Shown piece by piece: positions 33,056 to 42,316 of a DNA stretch of 64,000 nucleotides. Numbering within the stretch: the first letter of the stretch is position 1; each line of letters starts with the position of its first letter. Made by a program: the position numbers and the translations under genes. The stretch spans positions 1-64,000 of the forward strand of contig JAERSW010000027.1 in assembly GCA_016845305.1 (NCBI GenBank). Direction: 5' to 3'. The notes under the pieces are model-generated. The model saw nothing but the letters and a program-made list of their open reading frames with translations. It did no database searches and was not told the DNA's origin. The DNA comes from Acidimicrobiales bacterium (GTDB taxonomy: Bacteria; Actinomycetota; Acidimicrobiia; Acidimicrobiales; MedAcidi-G1).

Positions 33056-34753
33056 ATGGCGTGGCGGGCGGCGGTCCTGGGTCTCCTGGTGGTGACCGCG
33101 GCCTGCGGCGGCGACACCGACACCACGTCTCCGGCGAACGCCCCGGCACCCACCACCGCAGCCCCGGCGCAGACCACCGCCCCGTCATCCACCGCCGTCC
33201 CGGCCACCACGACCACCCCGGCATCCGCCACCACCGCAGCCCAGACCACCACAGCCTCCGAACCCACCAGCACCACCGCAGCCCCAACCACGACGGCACC
33301 AACCACCACCGCATCCCCGACCACGACCGCGGCCCCAACCACGACGGCACCCACCACGACGGCACCCACCACGACAGGGCCACCCGGGCCGGTGGTCGTG
33401 TCCGGCCAGAAGCTGGCGTGGACCGGCCCGTGCGCCGACGCCGGCCTCGACGGCACCTACGGCCGGACGGACACCACCCTCACCTGGACCTTCGCCACCC
33501 AGCCGACCCTGGGCTCGATGGAAGTGCGGACCCGACCGGCAGAGTCCTCCACCGGCGACCTCGGAAGCGCGCTGACCGGTGGCTTCGGCCTGGTGAACTG
33601 GCGACGCCACGCCATCCCCGTCCACGAAGCACGGAGCTACGAGGTCGTCCTCCCCCGACCCATCGGCAACCGGATCGCCCTCGACGTGGACCTGGTCGTC
33701 GACCAGCCCGATGGCCCGACATGCGTCATGCCCCTGTTCACCAAACTCGTCCACGCGGAGGCCGACGAGGACGAGCGGCGCCTGAGCGTGCCCGCGGGGA
33801 TCGTCCTCGACCGGTCCCGCTATGCCGACCTGACCCTGCCGGAACCGACCGTGGAGGCCCTCGTCCACGCCTTCGCCGAGTACCGCGGCCCGAACGGCAT
33901 GGGCGACGACGAACCCGACTACGAGGCCTGGCGGGTCTGGGACGGCAAGGTGATCCGGGACTACGACGCGGAACTCCGCCACTTCCTGTTCGGCGACGCC
34001 CTGGACCTCGGCGACTGGGAGGCCGCAGCCCTGATGCTGGAGGTGCTCGCCGCGCTCCACCCAGACCTCGACCCGCGCTTCGCCACCACCATCGACGAGG
34101 TCAACCTCCCCCAGTTCCACCCACTCTGCGAACGCTGGATCCTGGACGGAGACTGGATGGGCGATGCCGACCCGAGGTCCGACCAGCAACCCTGCCAGCG
34201 GTCCCGCAACGGCGCGTACTTCAGCGAGGCCAGCACGCAGGAGTGGTACGGCTACCCCGACTGGCGCCGGTCACGCGGCTTCCTCTACCACAACTCCTGG
34301 GTGGTCGACGCCGACGACCTCACGCGGGAGGACGCATGGCCGGACTGGCCATTGGGCGGCACGGTCAACAACCCGTGCTGCAGCATCAACTTCCACGAGG
34401 CCAGCCACGCCATGGGCCTCGAGCACAACTACTGCGCCTACAGCGCCGTCTCGCGCTGGGACGGCCTGCCCTACATGACGGCACCCTGGTCGGCCGACGA
34501 CCTGGCCGGCATGGCCATCCACCTCGACCCGCGCACCACCCATGGCATGGACATCCGCCAGGCCGCCGATGCGCTCGGCATCCCCCGGGACGCCCGCTTC
34601 GACGAGTTGGTCGCCAACCCGTGGCGGGCCTGCGGACGTCAGGACCCGGCGTGGACGGCCTTCGCCGACCTCATCTTCGCCCGCCACGTCTCGTCGGCGA
34701 ACCTGGGCACCAACCACCCCGACGACCGCACCCCGATCCTCTACGACCGGTAG
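33056..34753 (+). CDS. Thr/Pro-linked lipoprotein with metzincin-type zinc motif
   Basis: A 565-residue predicted surface lipoprotein. Its signal peptide ends in VTAAC (Cys17). A Thr/Pro/Ala linker of about 85 residues built from TTTAPT-type repeats follows, then a large extracellular domain. [11 protein letters not shown] (447-457) is the HExxHxxGxxH zinc signature of metzincin metallopeptidases, with a possible Met-turn in PYMTAP. The Cys-rich surroundings (NNPCCS, HNYC) imply disulfides. I know no close family. The ATG at 33056 is favoured by a GGAAGGA 7 nt upstream. Protease activity is inferred from the motif only. Confidence 0.75.
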   Translation: MAWRAAVLGLLVVTAACGGDTDTTSPANAPAPTTAAPAQTTAPSSTAVPATTTTPASATTAAQTTTASEPTSTTAAPTTTAPTTTASPTTTAAPTTTAPTTTAPTTTGPPGPVVVSGQKLAWTGPCADAGLDGTYGRTDTTLTWTFATQPTLGSMEVRTRPAESSTGDLGSALTGGFGLVNWRRHAIPVHEARSYEVVLPRPIGNRIALDVDLVVDQPDGPTCVMPLFTKLVHAEADEDERRLSVPAGIVLDRSRYADLTLPEPTVEALVHAFAEYRGPNGMGDDEPDYEAWRVWDGKVIRDYDAELRHFLFGDALDLGDWEAAALMLEVLAALHPDLDPRFATTIDEVNLPQFHPLCERWILDGDWMGDADPRSDQQPCQRSRNGAYFSEASTQEWYGYPDWRRSRGFLYHNSWVVDADDLTREDAWPDWPLGGTVNNPCCSINFHEASHAMGLEHNYCAYSAVSRWDGLPYMTAPWSADDLAGMAIHLDPRTTHGMDIRQAADALGIPRDARFDELVANPWRACGRQDPAWTAFADLIFARHVSSANLGTNHPDDRTPILYDR

Positions 34754-34795
34754 GCCGTGAAGAGGTAGGACCTCGGCGAAGGTCGGCGATTCCCC

Positions 34796-34823
34796 GGACC
34801 GCGGCCCCAGAGGCCGGCGGTCC
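34796..34823. terminator. Strong hairpin between convergent genes
   Basis: GGACCGCGGCC pairs with GGCC-(g)-GCGGTCC around a 5-nt loop, an 11-bp stem with one bulge. It lies in the 85-nt gap between the metzincin gene and etfA. No T-tract follows on either side, so it may act as a Rho-assisted or 3'-end stabilising structure for both strands. Confidence 0.45.
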
Positions 34824-34838
34824 CCCTGCTGGAGAGGC

Positions 34839-35807
34839 TCAGCCTCGGGCCTGGAGGGCCTCGATCAGCTTGGGCAGCACCTTGTGCACGTCGCCCACGA
34901 TGCCGAGGTCGGCCACGCCGAAGATGGGGGCCTCCTCGTCCTTGTTGATGGCGACGATGTTGGCCGAGCCCTTCATGCCCACCAGGTGCTGCGTGGCACC
35001 GGAGATGCCGCAGGCCAGGTAGACGGTGGGCTTCACGACCTTGCCGGTCTGGCCGACCTGGTACGAGTACGGGACCCACCCGGCGTCGACCACGGCACGC
35101 GAGGCGCCCGGCGCGCCCTTGACCAGCTTGGCCAGGGTCTCGATCATCTCGTACTTGTCGGCCTCGCCCAGGCCACGGCCACCGGAGACGACCACGGCCG
35201 CCTCGTCCAGTTTCGGGCCGGTGCTCTCCTCGACGAAGCGGTCCTTGACCACCGCGGTGCCGGTGTTGCCCAGGTCGCCGGCGGCCAGCTCGGCCACGGC
35301 CGCGGGGCCGCCACCGGACTCCTCGGCGGCGAACGACTTCGGGCGGACCAGGAAGATGGCCAGGCCACCGTCCGTAAAGCCGGTCAGGACGTCGGTGGTC
35401 CCGCCGAACACGGGCTCGCTGCCCAGCAGGCGATCACCGTCGGCGACGAGGTCGACCACGTTGGTGAGCACCGGACGGTCGACCTTGGCCGACAGGCGGC
35501 CGGCCACGTCGCGGCCGTCATAGGAGGTGGTGGCCAGCAGCACGTCGGGGCCGGTCCCGGCGGCCACCGCGGCGGCGATGGCCGAGGCCACCCTGGTACC
35601 GGGCAGCGAACCGGCCAGGTCGCCGACGGTGTGGACGGTGGTGGCGCCGTGGGCGCCCAGCTCGGCGGCCACCGCGGCGGCGTCGCCGGCCATGACCACC
35701 TCGACGGTGTCGGCCAGCGAACGGGCCTTGGTCAGCAGTTCGAGCGTCCCGGCGGTCGCACCGGCCTCGGTGGCCTCGCCGTACACCCAGATCTTCGAGA
35801 TTCCCAT
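34839..35807 (-). CDS. etfA: Electron transfer flavoprotein subunit alpha
   Basis: A 322-residue FAD-binding ETF subunit. The C-terminal FAD domain has [32 protein letters not shown] and [13 protein letters not shown], followed by [20 protein letters not shown]. It takes electrons from acyl-CoA dehydrogenases. It starts 9 nt after etfB with an AGGAGG Shine-Dalgarno. Confidence 0.96.
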   Translation of the reverse strand: MGISKIWVYGEATEAGATAGTLELLTKARSLADTVEVVMAGDAAAVAAELGAHGATTVHTVGDLAGSLPGTRVASAIAAAVAAGTGPDVLLATTSYDGRDVAGRLSAKVDRPVLTNVVDLVADGDRLLGSEPVFGGTTDVLTGFTDGGLAIFLVRPKSFAAEESGGGPAAVAELAAGDLGNTGTAVVKDRFVEESTGPKLDEAAVVVSGGRGLGEADKYEMIETLAKLVKGAPGASRAVVDAGWVPYSYQVGQTGKVVKPTVYLACGISGATQHLVGMKGSANIVAINKDEEAPIFGVADLGIVGDVHKVLPKLIEALQARG

Positions 35808-35816
35808 GACGGCCTC

Positions 35817-36596
35817 CTACAGGACCTTGAGGTCGTCCAGGAACGCCAGGATGCGCTCGTGGGCGTCGCCCTCGTCGACGATGACCTCGCCGGCCTCCCG
35901 GGCGGGAGCCTCGGCGATCTCGGTGATCTCCTGGCGGGCACCGGCCCACCCCACCGTGGTCGGGTCGATCCCCAGCCCGGCCAGATCGAGCTCCTCGACC
36001 GGCTTGTTCTTGGCGGCCATGATCCCCTTGAACGAGGGGTAGCGGGGCTCGACCACGCCGGCGGTCACCGAGACCACGCACGGCAGCGGGCACTCGACCT
36101 CGTCGTAGCCGGCCTCGGTCTGGCGCTTCACGGTGGCCGTGCCGCCCTCGACGGTGATCTCCTTGCCGAAGGTGACCGACGGGAGGTCCATCAGTTCGGC
36201 GACCTGCACCGGGACGGTGCCGGTGTAGCCGTCGCTGGACTCCGTGGCGGCCAGCACCAGGTCGGGCTCGCAGCGGGCGATCGCCGCGGCGAGCACCTTG
36301 GCCGTCGACAGGGCGTCCGAGCCGGCCAGGGCCTCGTCGCTGACCAGCACGGCGCTCTCGGCACCCATGGCCAGGGCGGTCCGCAGGCCGCTCACCTCGT
36401 TGTTGGGGGCCATGGAGACGAGGCGGACCTCGCCCTCGCCGGCGGCGTCCACCAACTGCAGGCCCATCTCGACCCCGTACGAGTCCGACTCATCCAGGAT
36501 GAGCTTGACGTCCCGCTTGAGGGTCCTGGTCTCCGGATCCAGCGCACCCGGGTCAGCCGGGTCGGGGATCTGCTTCACACACACGACGACGTTCAT
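35817..36596 (-). CDS. etfB: Electron transfer flavoprotein subunit beta
   Basis: A 259-residue partner of EtfA. It begins MNVVVCVKQIPDP and has the AMP-binding region SMAPNNEVSGLRTALAMGA and ATESSDGYTGTVPVQVAELM. C-terminal SFKGIMAAKNKPVE is typical. CAGACT lies 7 nt upstream of the ATG in the position used by -10 elements in this window. Confidence 0.96.
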   Translation of the reverse strand: MNVVVCVKQIPDPADPGALDPETRTLKRDVKLILDESDSYGVEMGLQLVDAAGEGEVRLVSMAPNNEVSGLRTALAMGAESAVLVSDEALAGSDALSTAKVLAAAIARCEPDLVLAATESSDGYTGTVPVQVAELMDLPSVTFGKEITVEGGTATVKRQTEAGYDEVECPLPCVVSVTAGVVEPRYPSFKGIMAAKNKPVEELDLAGLGIDPTTVGWAGARQEITEIAEAPAREAGEVIVDEGDAHERILAFLDDLKVL

Positions 36597-36603
36597 GGAC
36601 CGA

Positions 36604-36609
36604 AGTCTG
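36604..36609 (-). promoter_or_regulatory. Candidate -10 variant CAGACT of etfBA
   Basis: CAGACT on the minus strand ends 7 nt before the etfB ATG. No Shine-Dalgarno is present, so a leaderless start from this degenerate -10 is the simplest reading. Confidence 0.35.
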
Positions 36610-36715
36610 CCCGACCACGGCCGAAACCGGACGAGCCGGACCGGGCGATTTCGGCCCGGTCGTCCGTCACGCGCCGGGGCCACGAACCCGCCGGTCCGAG
36701 GTCGGATCCGCGCCC

Positions 36716-36721
36716 TAGGGT
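36716..36721 (+). promoter_or_regulatory. Leaderless -10 element TAGGGT
   Basis: TAGGGT ends 8 nt before the ATG at 36730. Confidence 0.55.
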
Positions 36722-36729
36722 CGAGGCCC

Positions 36730-37683
36730 ATGAGGTTGCTGCTGGTGGTGAACCCGTCGGCCTCGTCGGTGACGGCCCGGACCCGCATCGTGATCCAGAA
36801 GGCGTTGTCGGCCGACCACCGCCTCGAGGTGGCGGCCACCACCCGTCGGGGACACGCCACCCGCCTCGCCCAGGGCGCGGCCAACGACGGCATCGACGTG
36901 GTCGTGGTCCTCGGCGGCGATGGCACCCTCAACGAGGCCGCCAACGGCCTCGTCGGCACCGACACGGCACTGGCGGCGCTCCCCGGCGGCTCCACCAACG
37001 TCTTCGCCCGCACCCTCGGCCTGCCCGACGACCCCGTGGAGGCCACCGGCGCGCTCCTCGACGCCGTCGAGGCCGCCTCCATTCACCGCGTCGGCCTCGG
37101 CTCGGTGAACGGCCGCCACTTCCTGTTCCACGCCGGCATCGGCTTCGACGCCGCGGTGGTCGAACAGGTCGAGCGACGGGGCGGCCTGCTGAAGCGCTTC
37201 GCCGGCCACCCCCTCTTCGTGGCCGCCTCCGTCGACACCTGGGTCCGCCACTACGACCACCGCCGCCCCACCTTCCGGGTGGCCATCGGCGACGATGGGG
37301 AGCGGGCCGAAGCGCCCGGCCTCCCGTCGGTGTTCGCCGTGTGCCTGAACACCGACCCCTACACCTACCTGGGCACCCGGGGCCTGTCGCTGGCCCCGGC
37401 GGCCGCCCTCGACCGTCCGCTGTCCGTGGTCTCGTTCCGCGACCTGCGGCTGGGGACGGTGGCCACCACCATGGCCGCGGCCGCCGGCCTCCGGGCCGCC
37501 GCCGGCCGGTCCCCGTCGGTGACCACGGTCGACGACGTGGAGGCCGCCACCGTCACCGCCGAGCGACCGGTGCCGCTGCAGGTCGACGGCGACCACGTGG
37601 GCGAGGCGACCACCGTGGAGGTCCGGCACCATCCGTCGGCCCTGGACCTCGTGGTGCCGCTGGGCTCGCCGGCCCTCGCCTGA
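36730..37683 (+). CDS. Diacylglycerol kinase catalytic-domain lipid kinase
   Basis: A 317-residue DgkB/YegS-type lipid kinase. The ATP motif GGDGTLNE is at 62-69, PGGSTNVFAR follows, and HAGIGFDAAVVE marks the catalytic region. The C-terminal beta sandwich ends in VQVDGD-like PLQVDGDHVG. It should phosphorylate diacylglycerol or a related lipid. It converges on a glycerophosphodiester phosphodiesterase 18 nt away, a possible link in lipid turnover. Confidence 0.9.
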   Translation: MRLLLVVNPSASSVTARTRIVIQKALSADHRLEVAATTRRGHATRLAQGAANDGIDVVVVLGGDGTLNEAANGLVGTDTALAALPGGSTNVFARTLGLPDDPVEATGALLDAVEAASIHRVGLGSVNGRHFLFHAGIGFDAAVVEQVERRGGLLKRFAGHPLFVAASVDTWVRHYDHRRPTFRVAIGDDGERAEAPGLPSVFAVCLNTDPYTYLGTRGLSLAPAAALDRPLSVVSFRDLRLGTVATTMAAAAGLRAAAGRSPSVTTVDDVEAATVTAERPVPLQVDGDHVGEATTVEVRHHPSALDLVVPLGSPALA

Positions 37684-37687
37684 CCGA

Positions 37688-37697
37688 CCCCGCGGGG
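37688..37697. terminator. Palindrome CCCCGCGGGG between convergent stops
   Basis: A perfect 10-bp palindrome fills the 18-nt gap between the lipid kinase and the convergent phosphodiesterase. It could be a weak bidirectional end signal. There is no loop or T-tract. Confidence 0.2.
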
Positions 37698-37701
37698 CGG
37701 C

Positions 37702-38409
37702 TCAGCCGTCGACGACCGACCGGGCCAGGCCCGGCCGGTTGGTGATGATCCCGTCCACGCCCCAGCGGGCCAGGCGGTCCATCCGCTCGGCCTCGTCCAC
37801 CGTCCAGACGAGGACGGACAGGCCACGGGCGTGGGAGGCCTCCACCAGGTGCTCGTCGACCAGCTCGTCCCACGGGTTCACCGAGCCGTGCCCGTGGGCC
37901 ACCGTGCGGTCCAGCACCAGGTCGGTGCCGTGCCGCTCGGCCACCACCCAGGCGGTGGGCACCGTCGGGTCGGCGGCCCGGATGCGGTCCACGGCCGCGA
38001 TGTCGAACGACGACACCAGCAGCAGGTCGGGCGTTCGGTAGGCCGACGCCAGGCCGGCCACCGCCTCGCAGGCCACCACCGAGGCCTCGTGGTCGGGGTC
38101 GCCGGGCAGGTTCTTCACCTCGACGTTGACGCCCATGCCGTCGCACGCCTCGAACGCCTCGGCCAGGGACGGGACGTGGTCGGGCACCTCGTCCATGGGC
38201 ACGTCCCGGACCAGGCGCCCGTCCGGATAGTGGGCGTCGTGGTGGACGACGAGCACGTCGTCGGCCGAGACCCGCACGTCCAGCTCCACCCAGTCGGCAC
38301 CCTGGTCGCGAGCCTCCACGAAGGCCTCGACGGTGTTCTCGAGGCGATCGGCCGAGGCGCCCCGGTGGGCCACCACCAGCGGGCGTCGGGAGGAGGAGCC
38401 GTCGGACAC
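37702..38409 (-). CDS. Glycerophosphodiester phosphodiesterase
   Basis: A 235-residue GDPD-family TIM barrel with HRGAS (15-19), ENT (24-26), ELDVR and VHHDAH as the metal and catalytic residues, and a C-terminal VWTVDEAERM...GVDGIITNRP. It hydrolyses glycerophosphodiesters to glycerol-3-phosphate. No signal peptide, so cytoplasmic. The GTG start has TAGGGT 6 nt upstream. Confidence 0.93.
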   Translation of the reverse strand: MSDGSSSRRPLVVAHRGASADRLENTVEAFVEARDQGADWVELDVRVSADDVLVVHHDAHYPDGRLVRDVPMDEVPDHVPSLAEAFEACDGMGVNVEVKNLPGDPDHEASVVACEAVAGLASAYRTPDLLLVSSFDIAAVDRIRAADPTVPTAWVVAERHGTDLVLDRTVAHGHGSVNPWDELVDEHLVEASHARGLSVLVWTVDEAERMDRLARWGVDGIITNRPGLARSVVDG

Positions 38410-38415
38410 GCCCCG

Positions 38416-38421
38416 ACCCTA
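38416..38421 (-). promoter_or_regulatory. Leaderless -10 element TAGGGT
   Basis: TAGGGT on the minus strand ends 6 nt before the GTG of the phosphodiesterase gene and fixes that start. Confidence 0.55.
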
Positions 38422-38472
38422 GGCCCCGGTGGTGGGCGCTCGGCACGCCCCGGGTGGCGTCCGGGTGTGGGC

Positions 38473-40005
38473 TCAGCCGGTCGGATCGCGGGAGTCGCCC
38501 CACGGACCGACGAGGCGGCTGGCCGGCACCCGCACCTCGGCCACCGTGCCCCGACCCCGCTCCACGGGGCGCAGGCTGATCCGACCACCCAGCTCGCCCT
38601 CCACGAAGGTCCGGACGATGGTCAGGCCCAGGCCGGTGGCCTCGGCCACGTCGAAGCCGTCGGGCAGGCCCACCCCGTCGTCGACCACCCGGACCGAGAG
38701 CCCGTCGCTTCGACGCTCCAGCTCGATGCGCACCGACCCGGGCTCGGGATCGCCGACGTCGGGGGCCGTCGACGACGCTGGGAAGGCGTGGTCGACGGCG
38801 TTCTGCAGCAACTCGGTCAGCACCACGGCCAGAGTGGTCGTGACCTGGCCGGGCACCGTCCCGGCGTCGCCGTCGACGGTGAACGCCAGGGGTCGCAACG
38901 GCGACGACACGCTCTCCTCCACCACCCGGACCAGCGGACGGACGATCTCGCTGAACGCCACGTCGTCGTCGGCGCTCTGGGCCAGCGTCTCGTGCACCAC
39001 CGAGATGGCCCCGATGCGGCGCACCGACTCGCCGAGGGCCGAGCGGGCCTCCTCGCCCTGCAGGCGGCGGGCCTGGAGGCGGAGCAGCGACGAGATGGTC
39101 TGCAGGTTGTTCTTCACCCGGTGGTGGATCTCCCGGATGGTGGTGTCCTTGGAGACCAGCTGGCGGTCCCGGCGGCGCAACTCGGTGACGTCACGGACCA
39201 GCACGATGGCCCCCGTGGCCACCCCCTGGGCCAGCAGCGGGAAGCAGTGGCTGACCACCGACAGGCTGACCTCGGACCGGTCGTCGGTCCGCTCCAGCTC
39301 GTCGATCACCGCGGTGCGACGGGCGAACGCCGAGCGCAGCATGGCCGAACCCAGCCCCGTGTCGTCGAAGCGCGCCCCGGTCACCCCCCGGGTCATCCCG
39401 AGGCGGTGGAGCGACGACACGGCGTTGGGCGAGGCGAACTCGATGCGCCCGTCGGCGTCGACCAGCAGCAGGCCGTCGCCCACCCGGGGGGTGCGGTGGC
39501 GGAGGCGCTCCTCGTCGCGGTACGGGAACTCGCCGCCCTCGATCATCGCCGCGAAGCGGTCGAAGACCCCCACGTAGGTGCGTTCCTGCTCGCTGGTCGA
39601 CCGGTCGACCGGCCGGATGCGCTCCCGGGCCAGCACGGCCACCGTCTGGCCGTCCCGCACCACGGGGACCGCCGTGACCCGCACGTCGCGATCGGCGCCC
39701 ACGTTGACGGTGCCCCGCACCGTCGTCCCCGTCTCGAAGGCCTCGCTGACCAGCGGACGTCGACGCGCCTCGAAGACCTGCCCCATGAGGTCGGCCCGGT
39801 ACAGCGTGGTCCCGGTGGTGGGTCGGACGTGGCCCAGCAGGACCAGCCGATCGGCCGCCGGTCCACCACCCCGACCGAACAGCAGCAGGTCGGCGAAGGA
39901 GAGGTCGGCCAGCAGGCCCCACGAGCTGACCAGGTCCTGGAGGTGGGCGAGGCGCGGCTCGTCGAGGTCGGTGTGGGAGCGGGCCAGCTCGGCGAGGGTC
40001 GCCAT
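38473..40005 (-). CDS. pdtaS: PdtaS-type sensor histidine kinase
   Basis: A 510-residue soluble histidine kinase. The N-terminal GAF-like domain (about 1-135) contains LLADLSFADLLLF and matches mycobacterial PdtaS. A PAS domain follows (about 165-280). The HisKA_2 motif EIHHRVKNNLQTISSLLRLQ has its phosphoacceptor at His294/295. The C-terminal ATPase domain has N and G boxes (ELLQNAVDHA, DDGVGLP, GLGLTIV). Its known partner PdtaR is an ANTAR RNA-binding response regulator, absent from this window. It follows DUF3107 by 47 nt. Confidence 0.9.
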   Translation of the reverse strand: MATLAELARSHTDLDEPRLAHLQDLVSSWGLLADLSFADLLLFGRGGGPAADRLVLLGHVRPTTGTTLYRADLMGQVFEARRRPLVSEAFETGTTVRGTVNVGADRDVRVTAVPVVRDGQTVAVLARERIRPVDRSTSEQERTYVGVFDRFAAMIEGGEFPYRDEERLRHRTPRVGDGLLLVDADGRIEFASPNAVSSLHRLGMTRGVTGARFDDTGLGSAMLRSAFARRTAVIDELERTDDRSEVSLSVVSHCFPLLAQGVATGAIVLVRDVTELRRRDRQLVSKDTTIREIHHRVKNNLQTISSLLRLQARRLQGEEARSALGESVRRIGAISVVHETLAQSADDDVAFSEIVRPLVRVVEESVSSPLRPLAFTVDGDAGTVPGQVTTTLAVVLTELLQNAVDHAFPASSTAPDVGDPEPGSVRIELERRSDGLSVRVVDDGVGLPDGFDVAEATGLGLTIVRTFVEGELGGRISLRPVERGRGTVAEVRVPASRLVGPWGDSRDPTG

Positions 40006-40052
40006 GGTGGGTCGGTCCGGTCGTCCGCCGACGCGGTGACCCGGACGTCCGA

Positions 40053-40283
40053 TCAGCCGAAGCCGACCGGGCGGGCACCTCCGGCGGCACCCAGGTCGAC
40101 GTAGGCGATGCGCTCGGCCGGCACGCCGACCCGTCGCCCGCGCACGTCGGTCAGCCACAGCACGGCTGCGTCGCCGGCCACCGCCTGCTCCACCTCGGCC
40201 ACCAGGCCGTCGACGTCCACGTCGTCGGCCAGCTCCACGGTGATCTCCTTGGGGGTGTTGGTGACCCCGATGCGTACGTCCAC
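40053..40283 (-). CDS. DUF3107 family protein
   Basis: A 76-residue protein of the actinobacterial DUF3107 family (DVRIGVTNTPKEITVEL...LTDVRGRRVGVPAERIAYVDLG, ending RPVGFG). Function unknown. It is small and beta-rich. The GTG start has AGGGGAAG 6-8 nt upstream. It lies between mrp and pdtaS on the same strand. Confidence 0.85.
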   Translation of the reverse strand: MDVRIGVTNTPKEITVELADDVDVDGLVAEVEQAVAGDAAVLWLTDVRGRRVGVPAERIAYVDLGAAGGARPVGFG

Positions 40284-40330
40284 GTGTCGCTTCCCCTGTC
40301 CTCGTCCCGTGACTCGTCCTCGTCCGGTGG

Positions 40331-41470
40331 TCAGACGATCTTCAGTTCCCGGTGCCGACGCTTCGTCGGCTTCATGTCCTCGTCCAGCACCCGGGCCATC
40401 TCGGCGAACACGGCCCCGACCTCCGTCGTCGGGTCCGTCGCCACCGGACGACCGGTGTCGGCACCGTCGCGCAGGGCGGGCACGAGGGGCACCTGGCCGA
40501 GGAGGGGAACCTCCAGGCGTTCGGCCAGCGCCGTGCCCCCACCGGCGCCGAACAGCTCGTAGCGCGTCCCGTCGTCGCCGGTGAACCACGACATGTTCTC
40601 GATCACGCCGTGGACCTTCAGGTTCACCTTGTCGGCCATGAACGCCGCCCGCTGGGCCACCGTCTGGGCGGCCGGCTGCGGGGTGGTCACCACGTACATC
40701 TCGGCGGTGGGCAGGAACCCGGCCAGCGAGATGGAGATGTCGCCGGTGCCCGGGGGCAGGTCGACCAGCAGGTAGTCGGGCTCGTCCCAGTAGACGTCGG
40801 TCAGGAACTGCTCGAGGGCCTTGTGCAGCATGGGGCCCCGCCAGATGACCGGCTGGTCCTCCTCGGCGAAGAAGCCCATCGAGATGCACCGCACGCCGTG
40901 GGCCTCCGGCGGGATCAGCATCTCGTCGATGACCGTCGGAGCGTGGGACACGCCCAGCATCCGGGGGATGGAGAAGCCCCACACGTCGGCGTCGACGACG
41001 GCAACGTCCTTCCCCCGACCGGCCAGGGCCACGGCCAGGTTGGTGGTGACCGACGACTTGCCCACGCCGCCCTTGCCCGAGGCCACCAGCAGGACCCGGG
41101 TCGACGAGTTGGCCTCGGCGAACGGCACGGCCCGCCCCTCGGAGTGGCCGTAGGTGGAGTTGGTGCCCGCGGTGGCCGCCGGGTCGCCGTGGAGGCGCTC
41201 GCGCAGCTCGGCCAGCTCGGACTCGGTCATGGTGGTGAACGACACGCCGACGACGTCGACGCCGTCCAGGGCGGCCACGGCGCCGTCCACGGCGGCCTGG
41301 ATCTCGGCCTTCATGGGGCAGCCGGGCACCGTCAGGGCGACCTCGACGTCGACCCGGCCACCGTCGATGCCGACGGTCCGGACCATGCCGAGGTCGACGA
41401 TGCTTCGTCGCAGTTCGGGGTCCTGGACGGGGCGCAGGGCATCGACGACCTGGGATTCGGTGACCGGCAC
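40331..41470 (-). CDS. mrp: Mrp/NBP35 family Fe-S carrier ATPase
   Basis: A 379-residue P-loop ATPase with an N-terminal MIP18/DUF59 domain (about 3-90, DPELRRSIVDLGMV). The deviant Walker A GKGGVGKSS starts at residue 132, and LVDLPPGTGD is the second motif. The CxxC after ENMSWF, which binds the cluster in many Mrp proteins, is missing (FTGDDGTRYELFG), as I recall for mycobacterial Mrp. I place the start at GTG 41470, which has AGGAG upstream. A GTG at 41536 would add 22 low-complexity residues. It is divergent from a SufR-like regulator. Confidence 0.9.
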   Translation of the reverse strand: MPVTESQVVDALRPVQDPELRRSIVDLGMVRTVGIDGGRVDVEVALTVPGCPMKAEIQAAVDGAVAALDGVDVVGVSFTTMTESELAELRERLHGDPAATAGTNSTYGHSEGRAVPFAEANSSTRVLLVASGKGGVGKSSVTTNLAVALAGRGKDVAVVDADVWGFSIPRMLGVSHAPTVIDEMLIPPEAHGVRCISMGFFAEEDQPVIWRGPMLHKALEQFLTDVYWDEPDYLLVDLPPGTGDISISLAGFLPTAEMYVVTTPQPAAQTVAQRAAFMADKVNLKVHGVIENMSWFTGDDGTRYELFGAGGGTALAERLEVPLLGQVPLVPALRDGADTGRPVATDPTTEVGAVFAEMARVLDEDMKPTKRRHRELKIV

Positions 41471-41550
41471 GGGGGCTCCTGTGGGTGCTGGCTGGGCTGC
41501 GATCGGGGCCGCCGGAGAGGGGCTCCGGACGTCCACCCGAGCGGGATCGG

Positions 41551-41557
41551 TAGGCTA
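41551..41557. promoter_or_regulatory. Shared divergent -10 core TAGGCTA
   Basis: The plus strand reads TAGGCT (41551-41556), 6 nt before the GTG at 41563. The minus strand reads TAGCCT (41557-41552), which would give mrp a leader of about 75 nt with its own Shine-Dalgarno. The two -10 elements use the same base pairs. Confidence 0.5.
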
Positions 41558-41562
41558 ACCGG

Positions 41563-42288
41563 GTGGACGGGGCCCCCCTCACGGCCACCGAGTTCGCCTC
41601 GGCGGTCACTGCCATCACCGGAGCCTTCGGCGACCCCACCCGGCGGGACATCTACCTCCACGTCCGGGAACGGGCCGACGGCACCGGGGTGACCGCCGCC
41701 GAGGCCGCCGGGGCCTTCGACCTCCACCCCAACGTGGCCCGCCACCACCTCGACAAGCTGGCCGCCGGCGGCTACCTGGAGATCGCCGTCGAACGACCCG
41801 AGGGCGCCTCGGCGGGCCGCCCGTCGAAGCACTACCGGGTGGCCGACCCCGGCACGCCGCTGGAGCTGCCGGTCCGCCAGGACGCGGTGCTGGTCAGCCT
41901 GCTGGGACGGGCCCTGGCCCTGCTGCCACCCGACCAGGCCGAGGCCATGGCCGAGGAGGTGGGCGCCGAGGTGGGCCGGAGCATGGCCGACGCCCTGGGC
42001 GAGGACGAGGCCCACCGGTCGCTGCGGTCGGCCATGCAGGTGGTGGCCGAGGCCCTCACCGCCCACGGGTTCGCCGCCCGGGCCGAGCGGTCCGGCGACG
42101 ACCGGCTGCGGATCGTGTCCGAGCACTGCCCGTTCGGCGGCGCCCCCATCGAGCACCCGGTGATCTGCGCCGTCGACCGCGGCCTGGTCCGCGGCATGCT
42201 CGGCACCCTGTACGGCGAGGCCACCGCCGAGGTGCGATCGTCGCTGCCCATGGGCGACGCCGTCTGCATCACCGACGTGACGGCCTGA
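41563..42288 (+). CDS. SufR-like winged-helix regulator
   Basis: A 241-residue protein with an ArsR-type winged helix (about 10-90: FGDPTRRDIYLHV, HPNVARHHLDKLAAGGYL, GRPSKHYRV) and a ligand domain. Near the C-terminus CPFGGAPIEHPVIC gives C-x12-C, the spacing seen in the Fe-S binding repressor SufR. The third SufR cysteine is not obvious. Its position divergent from mrp, with a shared promoter, suggests Fe-S-responsive control of mrp. Confidence 0.8.
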   Translation: MDGAPLTATEFASAVTAITGAFGDPTRRDIYLHVRERADGTGVTAAEAAGAFDLHPNVARHHLDKLAAGGYLEIAVERPEGASAGRPSKHYRVADPGTPLELPVRQDAVLVSLLGRALALLPPDQAEAMAEEVGAEVGRSMADALGEDEAHRSLRSAMQVVAEALTAHGFAARAERSGDDRLRIVSEHCPFGGAPIEHPVICAVDRGLVRGMLGTLYGEATAEVRSSLPMGDAVCITDVTA

Positions 42289-42316
42289 GCCGGACCCACC
42301 TCCGACCGCGTCGCCC

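Noticed and set aside
33120-33390. ACCACC/GACGGCAC repeats as a regulatory array
   Set aside because: They are in frame and encode the Thr/Pro/Ala linker of the lipoprotein.
34884-37745. A 953-residue plus-strand open frame
   Set aside because: It is the antisense shadow of etfA and etfB, then out of frame with the lipid kinase. Composition is typical of shadow reading.
41471-41536. Upstream GTG (41536) as the mrp start
   Set aside because: It adds a low-complexity Ala/Pro stretch and has no Shine-Dalgarno, while GTG 41470 has AGGAG at good spacing and matches usual Mrp length.
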